NCBI GenBank assembly: GCA_002496425.1
Contig: DAJS01000023.1
Location: 216-33,684, forward strand
DNA: 33,469 nucleotides
Direction of reading: 5' to 3'
Source of the DNA: Acidilobaceae archaeon UBA162
GTDB lineage: Archaea > Thermoproteota > Thermoprotei_A > Sulfolobales > Acidilobaceae
Shown: positions 13,868-22,025 of the stretch, piece after piece
Layout of the letters: each line of letters starts with the position of its first letter
Position numbering within the stretch: position 1 is the first letter of the stretch
Made by a program: the position numbers and the translations under genes
The notes under the pieces: generated by a model
The model's database searches: none
Told to the model about the DNA's origin: nothing
What the model saw: the letters and a program-made list of their open reading frames with translations, nothing else

Positions 13868-16069
13868 ATGGGCTCTAGGGCCGGAGGCCGTAACACTGAT
13901 ATTCGTGCTGACAGCAGCCTGGCCCAGGTAAGAAGGTTGGCGACGTTCAAGTTTGACGAGAGCAGGTTCAGACCCATCTCCTTCACTCCTGCCACCTCAA
14001 GGAAATTCATTGACGGCTGCGTCTACTCTGACGCCGGCAGGATCTGCTTCCAGCTGATCTCAGACGGCGTCATAAGGATCACTGCCTCAGGACAGGGCAA
14101 GGTGCCAGGAGAGTCCTTTGTAACCAAGGGCTTTCAGGTCTCCCTCATGCCTAAGCTAGCCATACGCAGCGGCAGCAGGACAGTGCTGGAGGAGTGGCAC
14201 GTAGGTGACGAGTGGGGCGCCAGGCCCTGGTTTGACCCCCTCTTCGAGCCCTCGAGGGACTGGGTGCCCAGGAGGACAATAGTCACCGGGACGCTGACGT
14301 GCAGTGATGGAAGGGTATGCCACTCCCTGGCGCTAGTTTTGGGTGCCGGTGAGCCCATCTTTGGCCTCGGCGAGCACTTCGGACACGTGAACAAGAGAGG
14401 CCAGACATTCATAACCTGGTCTGCAGACATGCCGTCAACGCCTAACTACGCCACCTACGTGCCTGTGCCCTTCATCTGGTCCCCGAGGGGCTGGGGCCTG
14501 CTGATCAACACCTACTCCCCAGTTTACTTCGACCTTGGCGCTGCCAGCTATGATAGGCTCCTCATCATAACCAGGGAGCCTCTCGATGCCTACCTTATCA
14601 TGGGAAGCCCTAAGGAAATACTCGCCAAGCTCTATGACCTCACGGGCCTCCCTGCCGAGCCGCCGCCCAAGTGGAGCTTCGGCTTCTGGCAGAGCAAGTG
14701 CGCCTACAAGACTCAGGACGAGGTGCTGTCAGTGGCCAGGGAGCTAAGGGCCAGGGGCTACCCAGCCGACGTAATCCACATAGACCCCCCGTGGGAGGGC
14801 AACTGGGACAAGTACCACTGCGACACCATAGACCTCGAGTGGGATGTCAAGGCCTTCCCCAGGCCCGGGGAGATGGTAGAGGAGCTGCACAAGATGGGCT
14901 TCAGGCTGTCGCTATGGATGAACCCGTACATTGAGCCGGGCACGAGGCTCTGGCAACGCCTCGAGAGATACCTAGTCAAGTCAGAGCTCGGCGGCCCCGC
15001 GAGGCCAGCTGCTGACTGCCAGATGAGGGAGGGAGCTGGGATGGTTGACCTTACCATGCCTGAGGGCTTCCAGGCATTCAAGGAGGTCCTTAAGGACACC
15101 ATATTGAAGTACGCCGACGTAATTAAGGCAGACTACGGCGAGGCGCTGTCCGAGGACGCCAGGCTCTGGAACGGCATGACTGGCGAGCAGGCCCATAACC
15201 TCTACCCTGTGCTCTACATGAGGGCTGTCTACGAGGCGACTAAGGAGGCCAAAGGCTACGGCATAGTGTGGGGCAGGAGCGGCAGCACCGGCGTCTGGGC
15301 CTACCCGCTCAACTGGGGAGGCGACACGCCGTCTACATGGGAGGGACTGAGGCAGGCCCTCAGAGGCCTCATATCATATCACGCCAGCGGGGCCCTCTTC
15401 GCCTCCTTCGACGTGGGCGGCTTCATAGGAAGGCCTAGCGACGAGCTCTACGTGAGGTGGCTCCAGGCGGGCATAGCAGTGAGCCATGTGAGGGCCCATG
15501 GAACTACCGACAGGGAGCCATGGAGATATGCGCCTGAGGCCACGCTCAAGGTTCTAAGGCTGAGGTACAGGCTGCTGCCGTACATCTATAGCGAGTCAAT
15601 AAGGGCAATTAAGGAGAGGGTCCCGCTTGTCAGGCCCCTGTTCCTAGAGCATCCCGACGATCCCACAACCTATGACATTGATGACGAGTTCTACCTCGGC
15701 AGCTCCCTCCTGGCGGCCCCAATAGCTGAGGAGGGCGGGAGGCGCAAGGTGTACCTGCCCGAGGGCGAGTGGATAGACTTCTTTAGCGGCGAGGCCGTCA
15801 GAGGACCTAGATGGCTTGAGGTGGTACACGGCCTTGACACGTTCCCGCTCTACGTGAAGTCCAACTCCGTCATACCCATGCTAGATCATGATGTGGACCA
15901 CGTGCCTGAGGGGCGCTTCAGCGGCCTTGAGGTCCATGCCTATAGGGCTTCGGAGCTCAGGTATCCATACTACGATGATGGTGTGTCAGCCACTATAGTT
16001 TGCTCGGTCGGCAGGTGCTCCTTCGAGGGCCTGCCGCAGGGCGTAAGGTATGCCTTCATCTACCACTGA
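13868..16069 (+). CDS. xylS: GH31 glycoside hydrolase, alpha-xylosidase type
   Basis: A 733-residue GH31 enzyme. The nucleophile region reads VIKADYGEALSED (D422), which matches the KxDFGE motif of alpha-xylosidases YicI and Sulfolobus XylS rather than the WxDMNE of alpha-glucosidases such as MalA. The acid/base is D486 in LNWGGDTPSTW. LSLWMNPYIEPG, SFDVGGF and AHGTTDREPWRYA also follow YicI. It is expected to release xylose from alpha-1,6 ends of xyloglucan oligosaccharides. An N-terminal beta-sandwich and a C-terminal beta domain flank the barrel. No signal peptide is present, so it acts inside the cell on imported sugars. ATG 13868 fits leaderless transcription. No sugar transporter is adjacent. 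Confidence 0.9.
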   Translation: MGSRAGGRNTDIRADSSLAQVRRLATFKFDESRFRPISFTPATSRKFIDGCVYSDAGRICFQLISDGVIRITASGQGKVPGESFVTKGFQVSLMPKLAIRSGSRTVLEEWHVGDEWGARPWFDPLFEPSRDWVPRRTIVTGTLTCSDGRVCHSLALVLGAGEPIFGLGEHFGHVNKRGQTFITWSADMPSTPNYATYVPVPFIWSPRGWGLLINTYSPVYFDLGAASYDRLLIITREPLDAYLIMGSPKEILAKLYDLTGLPAEPPPKWSFGFWQSKCAYKTQDEVLSVARELRARGYPADVIHIDPPWEGNWDKYHCDTIDLEWDVKAFPRPGEMVEELHKMGFRLSLWMNPYIEPGTRLWQRLERYLVKSELGGPARPAADCQMREGAGMVDLTMPEGFQAFKEVLKDTILKYADVIKADYGEALSEDARLWNGMTGEQAHNLYPVLYMRAVYEATKEAKGYGIVWGRSGSTGVWAYPLNWGGDTPSTWEGLRQALRGLISYHASGALFASFDVGGFIGRPSDELYVRWLQAGIAVSHVRAHGTTDREPWRYAPEATLKVLRLRYRLLPYIYSESIRAIKERVPLVRPLFLEHPDDPTTYDIDDEFYLGSSLLAAPIAEEGGRRKVYLPEGEWIDFFSGEAVRGPRWLEVVHGLDTFPLYVKSNSVIPMLDHDVDHVPEGRFSGLEVHAYRASELRYPYYDDGVSATIVCSVGRCSFEGLPQGVRYAFIYH

Positions 16070-16108
16070 GCCCAGGTCCTAGAGGGCCTAAGCCACAAGG
16101 CCGCGACC

Positions 16109-16117
16109 CCTTATACC
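16109..16117 (+). promoter_or_regulatory. TATA element of the dUTPase-like gene
   Basis: CCTTATACC, about 36 bases before TTG 16150. It predicts a start near 16139 and a leader of about ten bases containing GGGACC, and so rules out the longer frame that begins inside xylS. Confidence 0.55.
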
Positions 16118-16149
16118 CTATCAAACCCCTCCTAGCGCTGGGACCAGGC

Positions 16150-16626
16150 TTGGCGCTGGCCGGAGACAGGGCCTCAGCCGCTATAGAGAGTCCTGAGCCT
16201 GAGCAGGTGCAGCCGGCAGGCGTCGACCTAAGGCTTGACGAGGTCTATGAGTTTCTAGGACCAGGCACGCTGACGAGACAGGGCAAGGAGCTGCCGCCCG
16301 TCAGGCCTGTGAGGCAGTCCAGACCGGAGGTCTACGAGCTGGGCTCGGGCGCCTACAGGATAAGGTTCCTTGACGTGGTCTCCGTCCCCCCTGACGCCGT
16401 AGGCATGTGCTTCCCCAGGAGCACTCTGCTGAGGATGGGCGTGCTGCTTCACTGCGCCGTCTGGGACCCAGGCTACAGGGGCAGGGGCGAGGCACTAATG
16501 GTGGTCGTCAACCCTCATGGGGCTAGGATAGAGAGGGGTGCCAGGGTGGCGCAGCTAGTCCTCATAAGGCTAGAGTCCAGGCCTCCCAAGCTTTACTCAG
16601 GCTCATACCAGGGTGAGGGGCTCTAG
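16150..16626 (+). CDS. dut: Archaeal dUTPase / dCTP deaminase-family protein
   Basis: A 158-residue protein of the dCTP deaminase/dUTPase trimer fold, which keeps uracil out of DNA by removing dUTP. Motifs: VQPAGVDLRLDEVYEF near the N-terminus, MCFPRSTLLRMGVLLHCAV, DPGYRGRGEALMV, and ARIERGARVAQLVLIRL. The PRSTLLRMG block and DPGYRG motif resemble the archaeal Dut form; I favour dUTP diphosphatase but cannot exclude deaminase activity. Start TTG 16150 is set by a TATA element 36 bases upstream. The stop shares CTAG with the convergent nnr gene. The window also holds RdgB, another enzyme that clears faulty nucleotides. Confidence 0.8.
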   Translation: MALAGDRASAAIESPEPEQVQPAGVDLRLDEVYEFLGPGTLTRQGKELPPVRPVRQSRPEVYELGSGAYRIRFLDVVSVPPDAVGMCFPRSTLLRMGVLLHCAVWDPGYRGRGEALMVVVNPHGARIERGARVAQLVLIRLESRPPKLYSGSYQGEGL

Positions 16627-18179
16627 CCGCCTCCCCTCATGTAGGATCTGGCCTCTCTTATGGCGCCCTGAACCATGTTCAGCACGTCTAGAGCCGTTAT
16701 GTTCTCACCCTTGGCCTCAACAGCCATCTCCCCTGCCCTGCCTGACGTCCAGGCGGCCGCGGCGGCGATGTGAAGTGGATCAAGCACCTTAGAGAGCGCG
16801 GCCCTCCTGCCCATAAACCCAGCCAGAATGCCCGTCAGCACGTCGCCCGTGCCGCCAACAGCCATGCCTGGGTGCCCAGTTATGTTGTATCTGCACCTGC
16901 CGTCAGGCGAGCATATGACATCGCCCTGAGGCTTGGGGGCCTTGAGCAGTACCGTGGCGCCGTACCCCTTTGCTATCTCAGGCGCCAGCTGTTCCGGCTG
17001 CCCGTCGTGGCCAGCCAGCATCCTGGCCTCGCCGCGATGTGGCGTTAGCACAGCCTCTGGCCACAGCCTTGGCCTGACCTCGGCTACTACCTTCAATGCA
17101 TCCGCATCTATAACTACCGGCTTGCCCCTTATGGCCTCCAGGAAGCTCGCTACGAAGTCCTTGGTTTCCTTAGCTGTACCCAGCCCAGGTCCTATGGCCA
17201 CGGCGTGGACACGCTTGGCCTCCTCGACGAGCGCCTCAAGTGATGAGACTTCTATGATATCCCCTTTGAGCGGCACAGGTATTATGCCGGGGTTGGCCGA
17301 GGCCGCGCTCCTAGCCACGGCCTCAGGGGCCGCCAGGAAGCTTAGGTCAGCCCCGGCCAGGAGAGCGGCCGAGGCCGCGTAGAAGGGGGCTCCGTAGTAG
17401 TGGTATGAGCCCCCTATGGTGAGAACCCTCCCGTTGCCGCCCTTGTACGCGTCTCTAGGCCTCTGGGGCACCCTAGCCGCCACGTCGCCGGGACCAGCTA
17501 GTATGTAGGCGTCCCTGGGCATCCCCACCTCGGCCACGAGAACCTGACCCACGTAGGGCTTAGCCCTCTCAGCCAGGAGGCCAGGTTTGAGCGTGTGCAT
17601 GGTCACTGTGACATCTACCCTGGCCGTGCCCTCCACGGCCTCGCCTGTGTCAGGGTCAAGGCCTGTTGGCACATCAACCGCCACCTTGAGGCCCTTTGAG
17701 GCGTTGAAGGCGGCCAGCGCCGAGGCTACTGGCTCCCTCAGCCTTCCCTTGACCCCTATGCCGAGTATGCCATCTATCAAGGCGTCAGCATCCTCAGGCC
17801 TGTACTGCTTAGGGTCATCGTAGTGTATGAGCTTTACGGTCCTGCCCCTCTGAGTGGCCTGGAGGTTCAGCCTGGCGTCCTCATGCTCCACCAGCTTTGG
17901 ATCGTAGAGCAGGTAGACAGTTACGTCAGCCCCTCTGTCAGACAGGTGCCTGGCAGCAACCATGGCGTCCCCTCCGTTACCCCCCTTGCCTGCATAGACC
18001 ACTACCCTCTTCCCCCTAACATCGCCCAGGAAACACTCAACAGCGTCAGCCACGGCCCTGCCGGCATTCTCCATGAGGAGCAGCAGCGGTATGCCGAGCC
18101 ATACAGTGTTGGTCTCATACGCCCTTGTGTCCTCTACGGTCCACGTCTCCGGGGACCTGAGGAAGCCAGGGCACTCCAT
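16623..18179 (-). CDS. nnr: Bifunctional NAD(P)HX epimerase / ADP-dependent NAD(P)HX dehydratase
   Basis: A 518-residue fusion that repairs hydrated NADH and NADPH, damage favoured by heat. The N-terminal YjeF-like epimerase has GIPLLLLMENAGRAVADA and YAGKGGNGGDAMVAARHL; the C-terminal ribokinase-like dehydratase has GPGLGTAKET and AVGGTGDVLTGILAGFMG with the catalytic Asp in GTGD. ATG 18179 is chosen because the frame to 18272 runs through the shared promoter with rps24e; GTG 18188 is also possible. It ends tail-to-tail with dut on one CTAG. Together with pncA it covers cofactor maintenance. Confidence 0.93.
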   Translation of the reverse strand: MECPGFLRSPETWTVEDTRAYETNTVWLGIPLLLLMENAGRAVADAVECFLGDVRGKRVVVYAGKGGNGGDAMVAARHLSDRGADVTVYLLYDPKLVEHEDARLNLQATQRGRTVKLIHYDDPKQYRPEDADALIDGILGIGVKGRLREPVASALAAFNASKGLKVAVDVPTGLDPDTGEAVEGTARVDVTVTMHTLKPGLLAERAKPYVGQVLVAEVGMPRDAYILAGPGDVAARVPQRPRDAYKGGNGRVLTIGGSYHYYGAPFYAASAALLAGADLSFLAAPEAVARSAASANPGIIPVPLKGDIIEVSSLEALVEEAKRVHAVAIGPGLGTAKETKDFVASFLEAIRGKPVVIDADALKVVAEVRPRLWPEAVLTPHRGEARMLAGHDGQPEQLAPEIAKGYGATVLLKAPKPQGDVICSPDGRCRYNITGHPGMAVGGTGDVLTGILAGFMGRRAALSKVLDPLHIAAAAAWTSGRAGEMAVEAKGENITALDVLNMVQGAIREARSYMRGGG

Positions 18180-18235
18180 GTCTGGCACCGGCGGCAGGAG
18201 GAGGCCTGAGGAATTTACGCCACTGGACCTCGAAA

Positions 18236-18245
18236 CCTTTAATTG
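18236..18245. promoter_or_regulatory. Shared AT element between nnr and rps24e
   Basis: CCTTTAATTG is the main AT-rich block between the divergent genes. Rightward it predicts a start near 18266, ten bases before ATG 18276. Leftward it predicts a start near 18215; a second weak site (GTAAATTCC, 18213-18221 region on the minus strand) could also serve nnr. Confidence 0.5.
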
Positions 18246-18275
18246 CCATTCCTTGCCCTGCTCCTGGGACAAGAC

Positions 18276-18620
18276 ATGTCAGAGGTCAAGAAGGTCGAGA
18301 TATCCGAGGGCGTCTGGGTCGAGGTGCTGTCAGAGAGGCGTAACGAGACCCTGAAGAGGCTTGAGCTTGACGTGCTTGTGCACCACGAGCTGAAGTCCAC
18401 GCCGTCCAGGACCTCGCTGAGGGAGGCGCTGGCCAAGGCCTACAGCAAGCCTGTCGACACTGTCTACATTAAGTACATAAAGGGAGAGTACGGCGTGGGC
18501 CTCTCAAGAGCTCACGTGCACATATATGACACACATGACGTTGCAGTTAAGGTAGAGCCAACTTATATACTGGCCAGACACGGCGAGGCTGAGAAGAAGC
18601 AGGCCAAGTCAAAGAAGTAG
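18276..18620 (+). CDS. rps24e: 30S ribosomal protein S24e
   Basis: A 114-residue archaeal/eukaryal-type S24e of the small ribosomal subunit. The family pattern is seen in NETLKRLELDVLVHHE, TPSRTSLREALAKAY, and YGVGLSRAHVHIYD with a lysine-rich tail. ATG 18276 has GGGAC upstream and follows the TTTAAT element by the expected distance. It is the first gene of a run S24e-S27ae-Kae1-Bud32-RdgB, with the first two an ancient archaeal pair. The gap to S27ae is 28 bases. Confidence 0.95.
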   Translation: MSEVKKVEISEGVWVEVLSERRNETLKRLELDVLVHHELKSTPSRTSLREALAKAYSKPVDTVYIKYIKGEYGVGLSRAHVHIYDTHDVAVKVEPTYILARHGEAEKKQAKSKK

Positions 18621-18648
18621 AGGGAAAGAGTCTGTGAGGTGATGATGC

Positions 18649-18837
18649 GTGGGAAAGAAAGAGGTCAAGGCTTATGTGCACCTGCTCTACGAGGTCGACT
18701 ACAACACCATGAGCATAAGGCCCAAGAACAAGAAGTGCCCCAGGTGCGGCAACTTTATGGCCCACCACCTGAAGCCTGTCGAGAGGTGGCAGTGTGGCTA
18801 CTGCGGCTACACCGAGTTCATTGTGCCAGGGAAGTGA
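18649..18837 (+). CDS. rps27ae: 30S ribosomal protein S27ae
   Basis: A 62-residue zinc-ribbon protein of the small subunit, homologous to the ribosomal part of eukaryotic ubiquitin-S27a. Four zinc cysteines are seen: C30 and C33 in KKCPRCG, C49 and C52 in WQCGYCG. The start is GTG 18649 with GAGGTGA six bases upstream; the nearby ATGs at 18642 and 18645 are out of frame. Its end overlaps the likely start of kae1. Confidence 0.95.
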   Translation: MGKKEVKAYVHLLYEVDYNTMSIRPKNKKCPRCGNFMAHHLKPVERWQCGYCGYTEFIVPGK

Positions 18838-19852
18838 GTGCCTGGTCTTAGGCATAGAGTCAACAGCGCACACCTTCGGCGTCGGCATAGCTCGCTGGGG
18901 CTCCAAGGGTCCCGAGCTCCTAAGGGACTCAAGGAGGTCCTACGTCCCTAAGTCAGGTGGCATACTGCCAAGGGAGGTGTCCCAGTTCTTCAGCCAGGTA
19001 GCAGCTAAAGTGATAGAGGAGGCCCTCTCGCTCAACTCAATTAGTGCCAGGGAGCTCGACGCCATAGCAGTGGCGCTTGGGCCAGGCATGGGGCCTCAGC
19101 TCAGGATAGGGGCCACAGTGGCTAGAGCGCTGGCAGCCTCGCTAAACAAGCCGCTGGTGCCTGTTAACCATGCCTTAGCCCATATAGAGGTTGCCAGGTT
19201 GACCACGAACCTTAGGGATCCAGTGGTGCTCTATGTCTCTGGCGGCAACACCATGGTGACAACCTATGTAGATGGCAGGTACAGGGTCTTCGGGGAGACA
19301 CTTGACATGGCTCTCGGCAACCTGCTGGACACCTTTGCTAGGGAGGCCCACCTAGGGCCGCCATACGTAATCAATGGGGTGCATGTAGTTGACAAGTGCG
19401 CTGAGGGAGGACAGATGATAGAGGGCATACCATACGTCGTCAAAGGTCAGGACGTCTCGTTCTCTGGCATACTCACGGCGGCTCTGAGGCTGCTGAGGCG
19501 TGGCGCCAGGCTAAACGATGTGTGTTACACGCTGAGGGAGATAGCGTTCTCAGCTGTAACCGAAGTGACGGAGAGGTGCATGGCCCACACCGGCAAGAAG
19601 CAGGTTGTGCTTACTGGGGGCGTGGCCGCAAATGATCTGCTCAACAGGAAGCTTGACATGATGGCCAGGAGCCAGGGAGGGGTCTATGCCCCTGTGCCAA
19701 AGTGGTACTCAGGTGACAACGGGGCTATGATAGCGCTCACGGGGCTCTTGGCCTTAATGAGCAACATAACAGTCGAGCCCGAGAGGGCCTACATAAATCA
19801 GATGTGGCGCCTTGACGAGGTTGACGTGCCTTGGTATGGCAAACTACTCTGA
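18821..19852 (+). CDS. kae1: KEOPS complex catalytic subunit Kae1
   Basis: A 343-residue ASKHA-fold protein that transfers threonylcarbamoyl to A37 of ANN-decoding tRNAs (t6A). LGIESTAHTFGVG opens the domain, NHALAHIE supplies the metal-binding HxxxH, and VSGGNTMV, FSGILTAAL and TGGVAAND follow the family. The start is unclear. TTG 18821 overlaps S27ae by 17 bases and adds MCQGSEC before the canonical N-terminus; a CTG at 18842 would give exactly the usual length with GGGAAGTGAG upstream. No ATG or GTG is in frame nearby. Bud32 follows with a 22-base overlap as a separate gene, unlike the Kae1-Bud32 fusion found in many euryarchaea. Confidence 0.94.
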   Translation: MCQGSECLVLGIESTAHTFGVGIARWGSKGPELLRDSRRSYVPKSGGILPREVSQFFSQVAAKVIEEALSLNSISARELDAIAVALGPGMGPQLRIGATVARALAASLNKPLVPVNHALAHIEVARLTTNLRDPVVLYVSGGNTMVTTYVDGRYRVFGETLDMALGNLLDTFAREAHLGPPYVINGVHVVDKCAEGGQMIEGIPYVVKGQDVSFSGILTAALRLLRRGARLNDVCYTLREIAFSAVTEVTERCMAHTGKKQVVLTGGVAANDLLNRKLDMMARSQGGVYAPVPKWYSGDNGAMIALTGLLALMSNITVEPERAYINQMWRLDEVDVPWYGKLL

Positions 19853-20529
19853 GCGGACTTGACTGGAGGAATGGGCTCCGGCTCATCAAGAGAGGAGCCG
19901 AGTCCGAGATAAGGGAGGGCACCTTCATGGGCCTGAGGGCCATATACAAGGTCAGGGTCCCAAAGGAGTACATGAACCAAGCCTTAGACAGGGCCCTCAG
20001 GACACAGAGGACGCTCAAGGAGGCCAAGATCCTTGACATGGCGGCCAAGGCTGGCGTCAGGGTCCCGAGGCTCTACGCGCTGTTCCCCAGCGCCGGGCTC
20101 ATAGTAATGGAGTATGTCGAGGGCCCGACGCTCAAGGATCTCATATCCTCAGGTGATAACTGGAGGCCCTTGGCAGTTGAGGCCGGAAGGCAGCTGGGCC
20201 TGCTTCACAGGGCCGGCATAGTTCATGGTGATTCGACAACCTCAAACATGGTCGTCTCGCCCAGGGGCCTGACCCTGATAGACTTTGGGCTTGCGGAGTT
20301 CTCAACGAGTGTGGAGGACAGGGCCGTTGACATGCACCTACTTAGGAGGGCCGTGCTTAGCACTCACCCTTCCCTAGCCTCAGAGTTCATAGACCTGTTC
20401 GTAAAGGGCTACGCCTCGGTCATGGGAGATGCCCACAGGGATGTCGTGGCCAGGGCTAACGAGATAGAGCTAAGGGGGCGCTACGTGTCCGCCAGGAGGA
20501 GTGTCTGGGCCGGTGAGGAGAGATCTTGA
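19831..20529 (+). CDS. bud32: KEOPS complex kinase Bud32
   Basis: A 232-residue small atypical kinase/ATPase of the piD261/Bud32 family, needed for KEOPS activity. Markers: LIKRGAESEI at the N-terminus, AIYKVRVPKEY with the ATP-binding lysine, EYVEGPTLKDLI, VHGDSTTSNM (catalytic Asp and Asn) and LIDFGLAE (DFG). Start TTG 19831 lies in the end of kae1, with GAGGTTG about ten bases ahead; no other start exists before the conserved N-terminus. The stop overlaps the RdgB start by four bases, so translation is coupled down the run. Confidence 0.95.
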   Translation: MVWQTTLSGLDWRNGLRLIKRGAESEIREGTFMGLRAIYKVRVPKEYMNQALDRALRTQRTLKEAKILDMAAKAGVRVPRLYALFPSAGLIVMEYVEGPTLKDLISSGDNWRPLAVEAGRQLGLLHRAGIVHGDSTTSNMVVSPRGLTLIDFGLAEFSTSVEDRAVDMHLLRRAVLSTHPSLASEFIDLFVKGYASVMGDAHRDVVARANEIELRGRYVSARRSVWAGEERS

Positions 20530-21092
20530 AGCTCCACATGGTCACTAGGAACCAGGGCAAGTTCAGGGAGGCGTCGCTGGAGCTCTCTAAGTTCGGCATA
20601 GAGCTGCTGCAGATCCCTGACGATAAGGTGGAGCTCCAGTCTGATGATGTGTCTGAGATCGCACTATTCGCCGCCAGGCAGGCCTACGCGAGGCACAGAG
20701 TCCCTCTAGTGGTCGACGACACTGGCCTCTACATAGAGTCGCTCAACGGCTTCCCTGGGCCTTACAGCAGCTACGTACTGAGGAAGATAGGTCTCCAAGG
20801 GGTGCTGAGGCTCCTCGATGGGGTAACCAACAGGAGGGCCTGCTTTAGGACCGCCGTGGCGTACGTAGATGGCACTGAGGAGAGCCTGTTCACTGGCGAG
20901 ACCTGTGGCTTCATAGTTGAAGCTCCAAGGGGCTCCTTAGGCTTCGGCTATGATCCGATATTCGTGCCCGAGGGCAGCAACAGGACCTTCGCGGAGATGA
21001 GCGTTGAGGAGAAGAACGCGCTCTCCCACAGAGGTAGGGCCCTGAGAGCTCTGGGCTCGTGGCTAGCTTCAAGGTCTCAGAGCAACAGGTAA
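20526..21092 (+). CDS. rdgB: XTP/dITP pyrophosphatase (RdgB/Ham1)
   Basis: A 188-residue enzyme that hydrolyses ITP, dITP and XTP to monophosphates and protects nucleic acids from deaminated bases. The substrate loop TRNQGKFREA, metal-binding VVDDTGLYIESLNGFPGPYS (by position, about residues 62-80), GFGYDPIF and LSHRGRAL are all present. Start TTG 20526 overlaps the bud32 stop (TTGA) with GGTGAGGAG just upstream. Full family length. Its place behind KEOPS genes suggests shared expression rather than a shared reaction. Confidence 0.94.
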   Translation: MKLHMVTRNQGKFREASLELSKFGIELLQIPDDKVELQSDDVSEIALFAARQAYARHRVPLVVDDTGLYIESLNGFPGPYSSYVLRKIGLQGVLRLLDGVTNRRACFRTAVAYVDGTEESLFTGETCGFIVEAPRGSLGFGYDPIFVPEGSNRTFAEMSVEEKNALSHRGRALRALGSWLASRSQSNR

Positions 21093-21146
21093 CACTTCTG
21101 TAGTACTTGGCTAAGCTCCAGTAAAGTCCAGGATCTCCATGACCTA

Positions 21147-21428
21147 GTGGTGCCCAGCTTGGAGTTGCTTGACCCTCACGTGGAGAGGCTTCTCAGGGGC
21201 GAGATCCAGGATATAGTGAGCGAGCTCGGCCTCGTGGACCTGAGGCTTGAGGAGCTCAGGCACAGGAACGATGATGACTCGAGGCTGGAGTACGTGGTGC
21301 TACAGGCATATAGGAGGCACCTGTTGGAGGACCTGGAACAGCTGGCCAAGTTCGGAGTTGAGAGTGACTTCTTGGACTCAGGAGCCCTGATCATGACAGG
21401 GAGGACTGAGGTGGTGGCCACTTCATAG
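21147..21428 (+). CDS. Small orphan protein, acidic and helical
   Basis: A 93-residue protein I do not recognise. It is mostly helical and highly charged (VERLLRGEIQDIVSEL, LRLEELRHRNDDDSRL, YRRHLLEDLEQLAKFG), which suggests a coiled-coil or helical-hairpin partner protein. GTG 21147 is followed by a second GTG. A weak TATA-like CAGTAAAGT at 21118-21126 lies about 25 bases ahead, so it may have its own leaderless transcript, or it may be read through from rdgB 54 bases upstream. Six bases overlap the convergent iorB. It has good local codon use, so I believe it is a gene. Confidence 0.55.
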   Translation: MVPSLELLDPHVERLLRGEIQDIVSELGLVDLRLEELRHRNDDDSRLEYVVLQAYRRHLLEDLEQLAKFGVESDFLDSGALIMTGRTEVVATS

Positions 21429-22025
21429 GTTGCCGCATGTAGAGCGACAGGTGTTCAGGCCCTCCTCAAATGCAGCCAGGTTCTTGTCTGCGTAGGGGAG
21501 CTCTGATATCCTTGCCCTTAGCCTGTACATGTCAACTAGGCCCTCCAACAGCCCTGTCCCGGCAAGGGCGCCCAGGAGAACCATGTTCTCGGTCATGTAG
21601 CTTCCCACCTTCTCAGCTATTGCTCTGGCTGGCACCACATAGTACCTTATCCCTGCACTTTTGAACACCGACTCTATCTCTGCCCTCTTTGGAACCCTTA
21701 CGCCAGGCAAAGGTGGCCTCATGATGGTCTCTGACGTGAGCAACATTCCGCTCCTTGCCAGGTACTTAACGCCCCTGGCGGCCTCTATCATCTCAAAGCC
21801 AAGGACCACATGGGCCTCACCTACGGGCACCAGAGGCGAGTACACGTTGCCAAGCCTTACGTGTACCTCAATTGAGCCTCCCCTCTGGCTTAGCCCGTGA
21901 GTTTCAGCCACGAGCGCCTTGGTGCTGCTGTCCACTGCGGCCTCGGCCAGCACCCTAGCAGCAGTCATAAGGCCCTGGCCCCCGACACCGACAAATACCA
22001 TGCTGAGCTTGCGGCTCACATCCAT
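21423..22025 (-). CDS. iorB: Indolepyruvate ferredoxin oxidoreductase, beta subunit
   Basis: A 200-residue gamma-domain subunit of the 2-oxoacid:ferredoxin oxidoreductase family, working with IorA to oxidise aryl pyruvates from aromatic amino acids to aryl-acetyl-CoA. GVGGQGLMTAARVLAEA and HGLSQRGGSIEVHVRLG are the family marks. ATG 22025 overlaps the end of iorA by ten bases with GAGGT touching it; GTG 22037 would add four residues. Cytoplasmic. The aromatic 2-oxoacid substrate would come from transamination, and a PLP enzyme is encoded at 10042-11280, though no direct link is shown. Confidence 0.92.
   Translation of the reverse strand: MDVSRKLSMVFVGVGGQGLMTAARVLAEAAVDSSTKALVAETHGLSQRGGSIEVHVRLGNVYSPLVPVGEAHVVLGFEMIEAARGVKYLARSGMLLTSETIMRPPLPGVRVPKRAEIESVFKSAGIRYYVVPARAIAEKVGSYMTENMVLLGALAGTGLLEGLVDMYRLRARISELPYADKNLAAFEEGLNTCRSTCGNL

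Noticed and set aside
16000..16149. Longer N-terminus for the dUTPase-like protein
   Set aside because: This part overlaps xylS and contains the TATA element; the family domain begins after TTG 16150.
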